Part shown: piece by piece, positions 6,397-6,477 of the stretch
Layout: every line of letters begins with the position of its first letter
How positions within the stretch are numbered: the first letter of the stretch is position 1
Assembly (NCBI GenBank): GCA_022776785.1
Contig: JALFHA010000273.1
Span: forward strand, 1-6,477
Direction of reading: 5' to 3'
Origin: Clostridiales bacterium
GTDB taxonomy: Bacteria > Bacillota > Clostridia > Christensenellales > Aristaeellaceae
Length of the DNA: 6,477 nt
The notes under the pieces: model-generated
What the model saw: only the letters and a program-made list of their open reading frames with translations
Told to the model about the DNA's origin: nothing
Database searches by the model: none
Program-made: the position numbers and the translations under genes

Positions 6397-6404
6397 TCCT
6401 TTCT
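6397..6404 (-). promoter_or_regulatory. Ribosome binding site of DegV-family gene
   Basis: AGAAAGGA on the minus strand, 6 bases before the ATG at 6390. It supports this start, since the reading frame has no upstream stop within the window. I see no convincing -35/-10 pair in the 87-base leader. Confidence 0.75.
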
Positions 6405-6447
6405 GTCGTTTGTGGTCTGATACCGTTCTGTGCCTAGTCTTTGCTTT

Positions 6448-6476
6448 GCGAAGCTCTCCGTCAGGTAACGCTTCGC
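6448..6476. repeat. Small inverted repeat at window edge
   Basis: GCGAAGC (6448-6454) and GCTTCGC (6470-6476) form a perfect 7-base-pair stem around 15 bases. It could be a weak hairpin ahead of the DegV-family gene or the end of a dispersed repeat cut by the window. Chance is not excluded. Confidence 0.3.
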
Positions 6477-6477
6477 T

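Noticed and set aside
5542..6420. 292-residue plus-strand frame opposite the DegV-family gene
   Set aside because: Ala/Arg/Gly-rich shadow; the minus strand shows all DegV-family motifs and a good ribosome binding site.

Overview
The window reads as part of the chromosome of a GC-rich, low-branching Firmicute, most likely a gut-type Clostridia lineage. This is an inference from three things: strong AAAGGA(G) ribosome binding sites before almost every gene, a DegV/FakB-type fatty-acid-binding protein (a family concentrated in Firmicutes), and strong G/C preference at third codon positions. No rRNA, tRNA, CRISPR array, insertion sequence or phage gene is visible.

Positions 2-5453 hold one plus-strand operon of six genes, cut at its 5' end by the window edge. 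In order: (1) the body of an N-acyl-D-amino-acid deacylase-type amidohydrolase; (2, 3) two CUT1-type sugar ABC transporter permeases whose reading frames overlap by 4 bases; (4, 5) two tandem RidA/YjgF-family proteins, diverged in their N-terminal part and nearly identical in their C-terminal part; (6) an NAD-dependent glycoside hydrolase of family GH4, closest by motif to 6-phospho-beta-glucosidases. Intergenic gaps are -4 to about 32 bases with no room for internal terminators, so co-transcription is very likely. The substrate-binding protein and the ATPase of the transporter are not in the window. The former may lie upstream; the latter is often a shared ATPase encoded elsewhere in Firmicutes.

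As a unit the operon looks like an uptake and breakdown route for a small conjugate carrying both a glycosidic bond and an N-acylated amino group, possibly a D-amino acid or amino-sugar derivative: import (permeases), amide cleavage (deacylase), glycoside cleavage by the unusual oxidation/elimination GH4 mechanism, and clean-up or use of enamine/imine intermediates (RidA pair). The substrate cannot be read from sequence. The combination, in particular a phospho-glycosidase-like GH4 next to an ABC importer rather than a phosphotransferase system, is the most interesting part of the window.

Positions 5454-5547 separate the operon from a convergent minus-strand gene and hold a long, near-perfect GC-rich hairpin (5472-5520), probably a shared transcription end although neither side has a clear T-run. 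Positions 5548-6390 (minus) encode a complete DegV-family protein, unrelated in function to the operon. The last 87 bases are its leader, with a good ribosome binding site, a possible short tail of an upstream minus-strand reading frame, and a small inverted repeat at the window edge.
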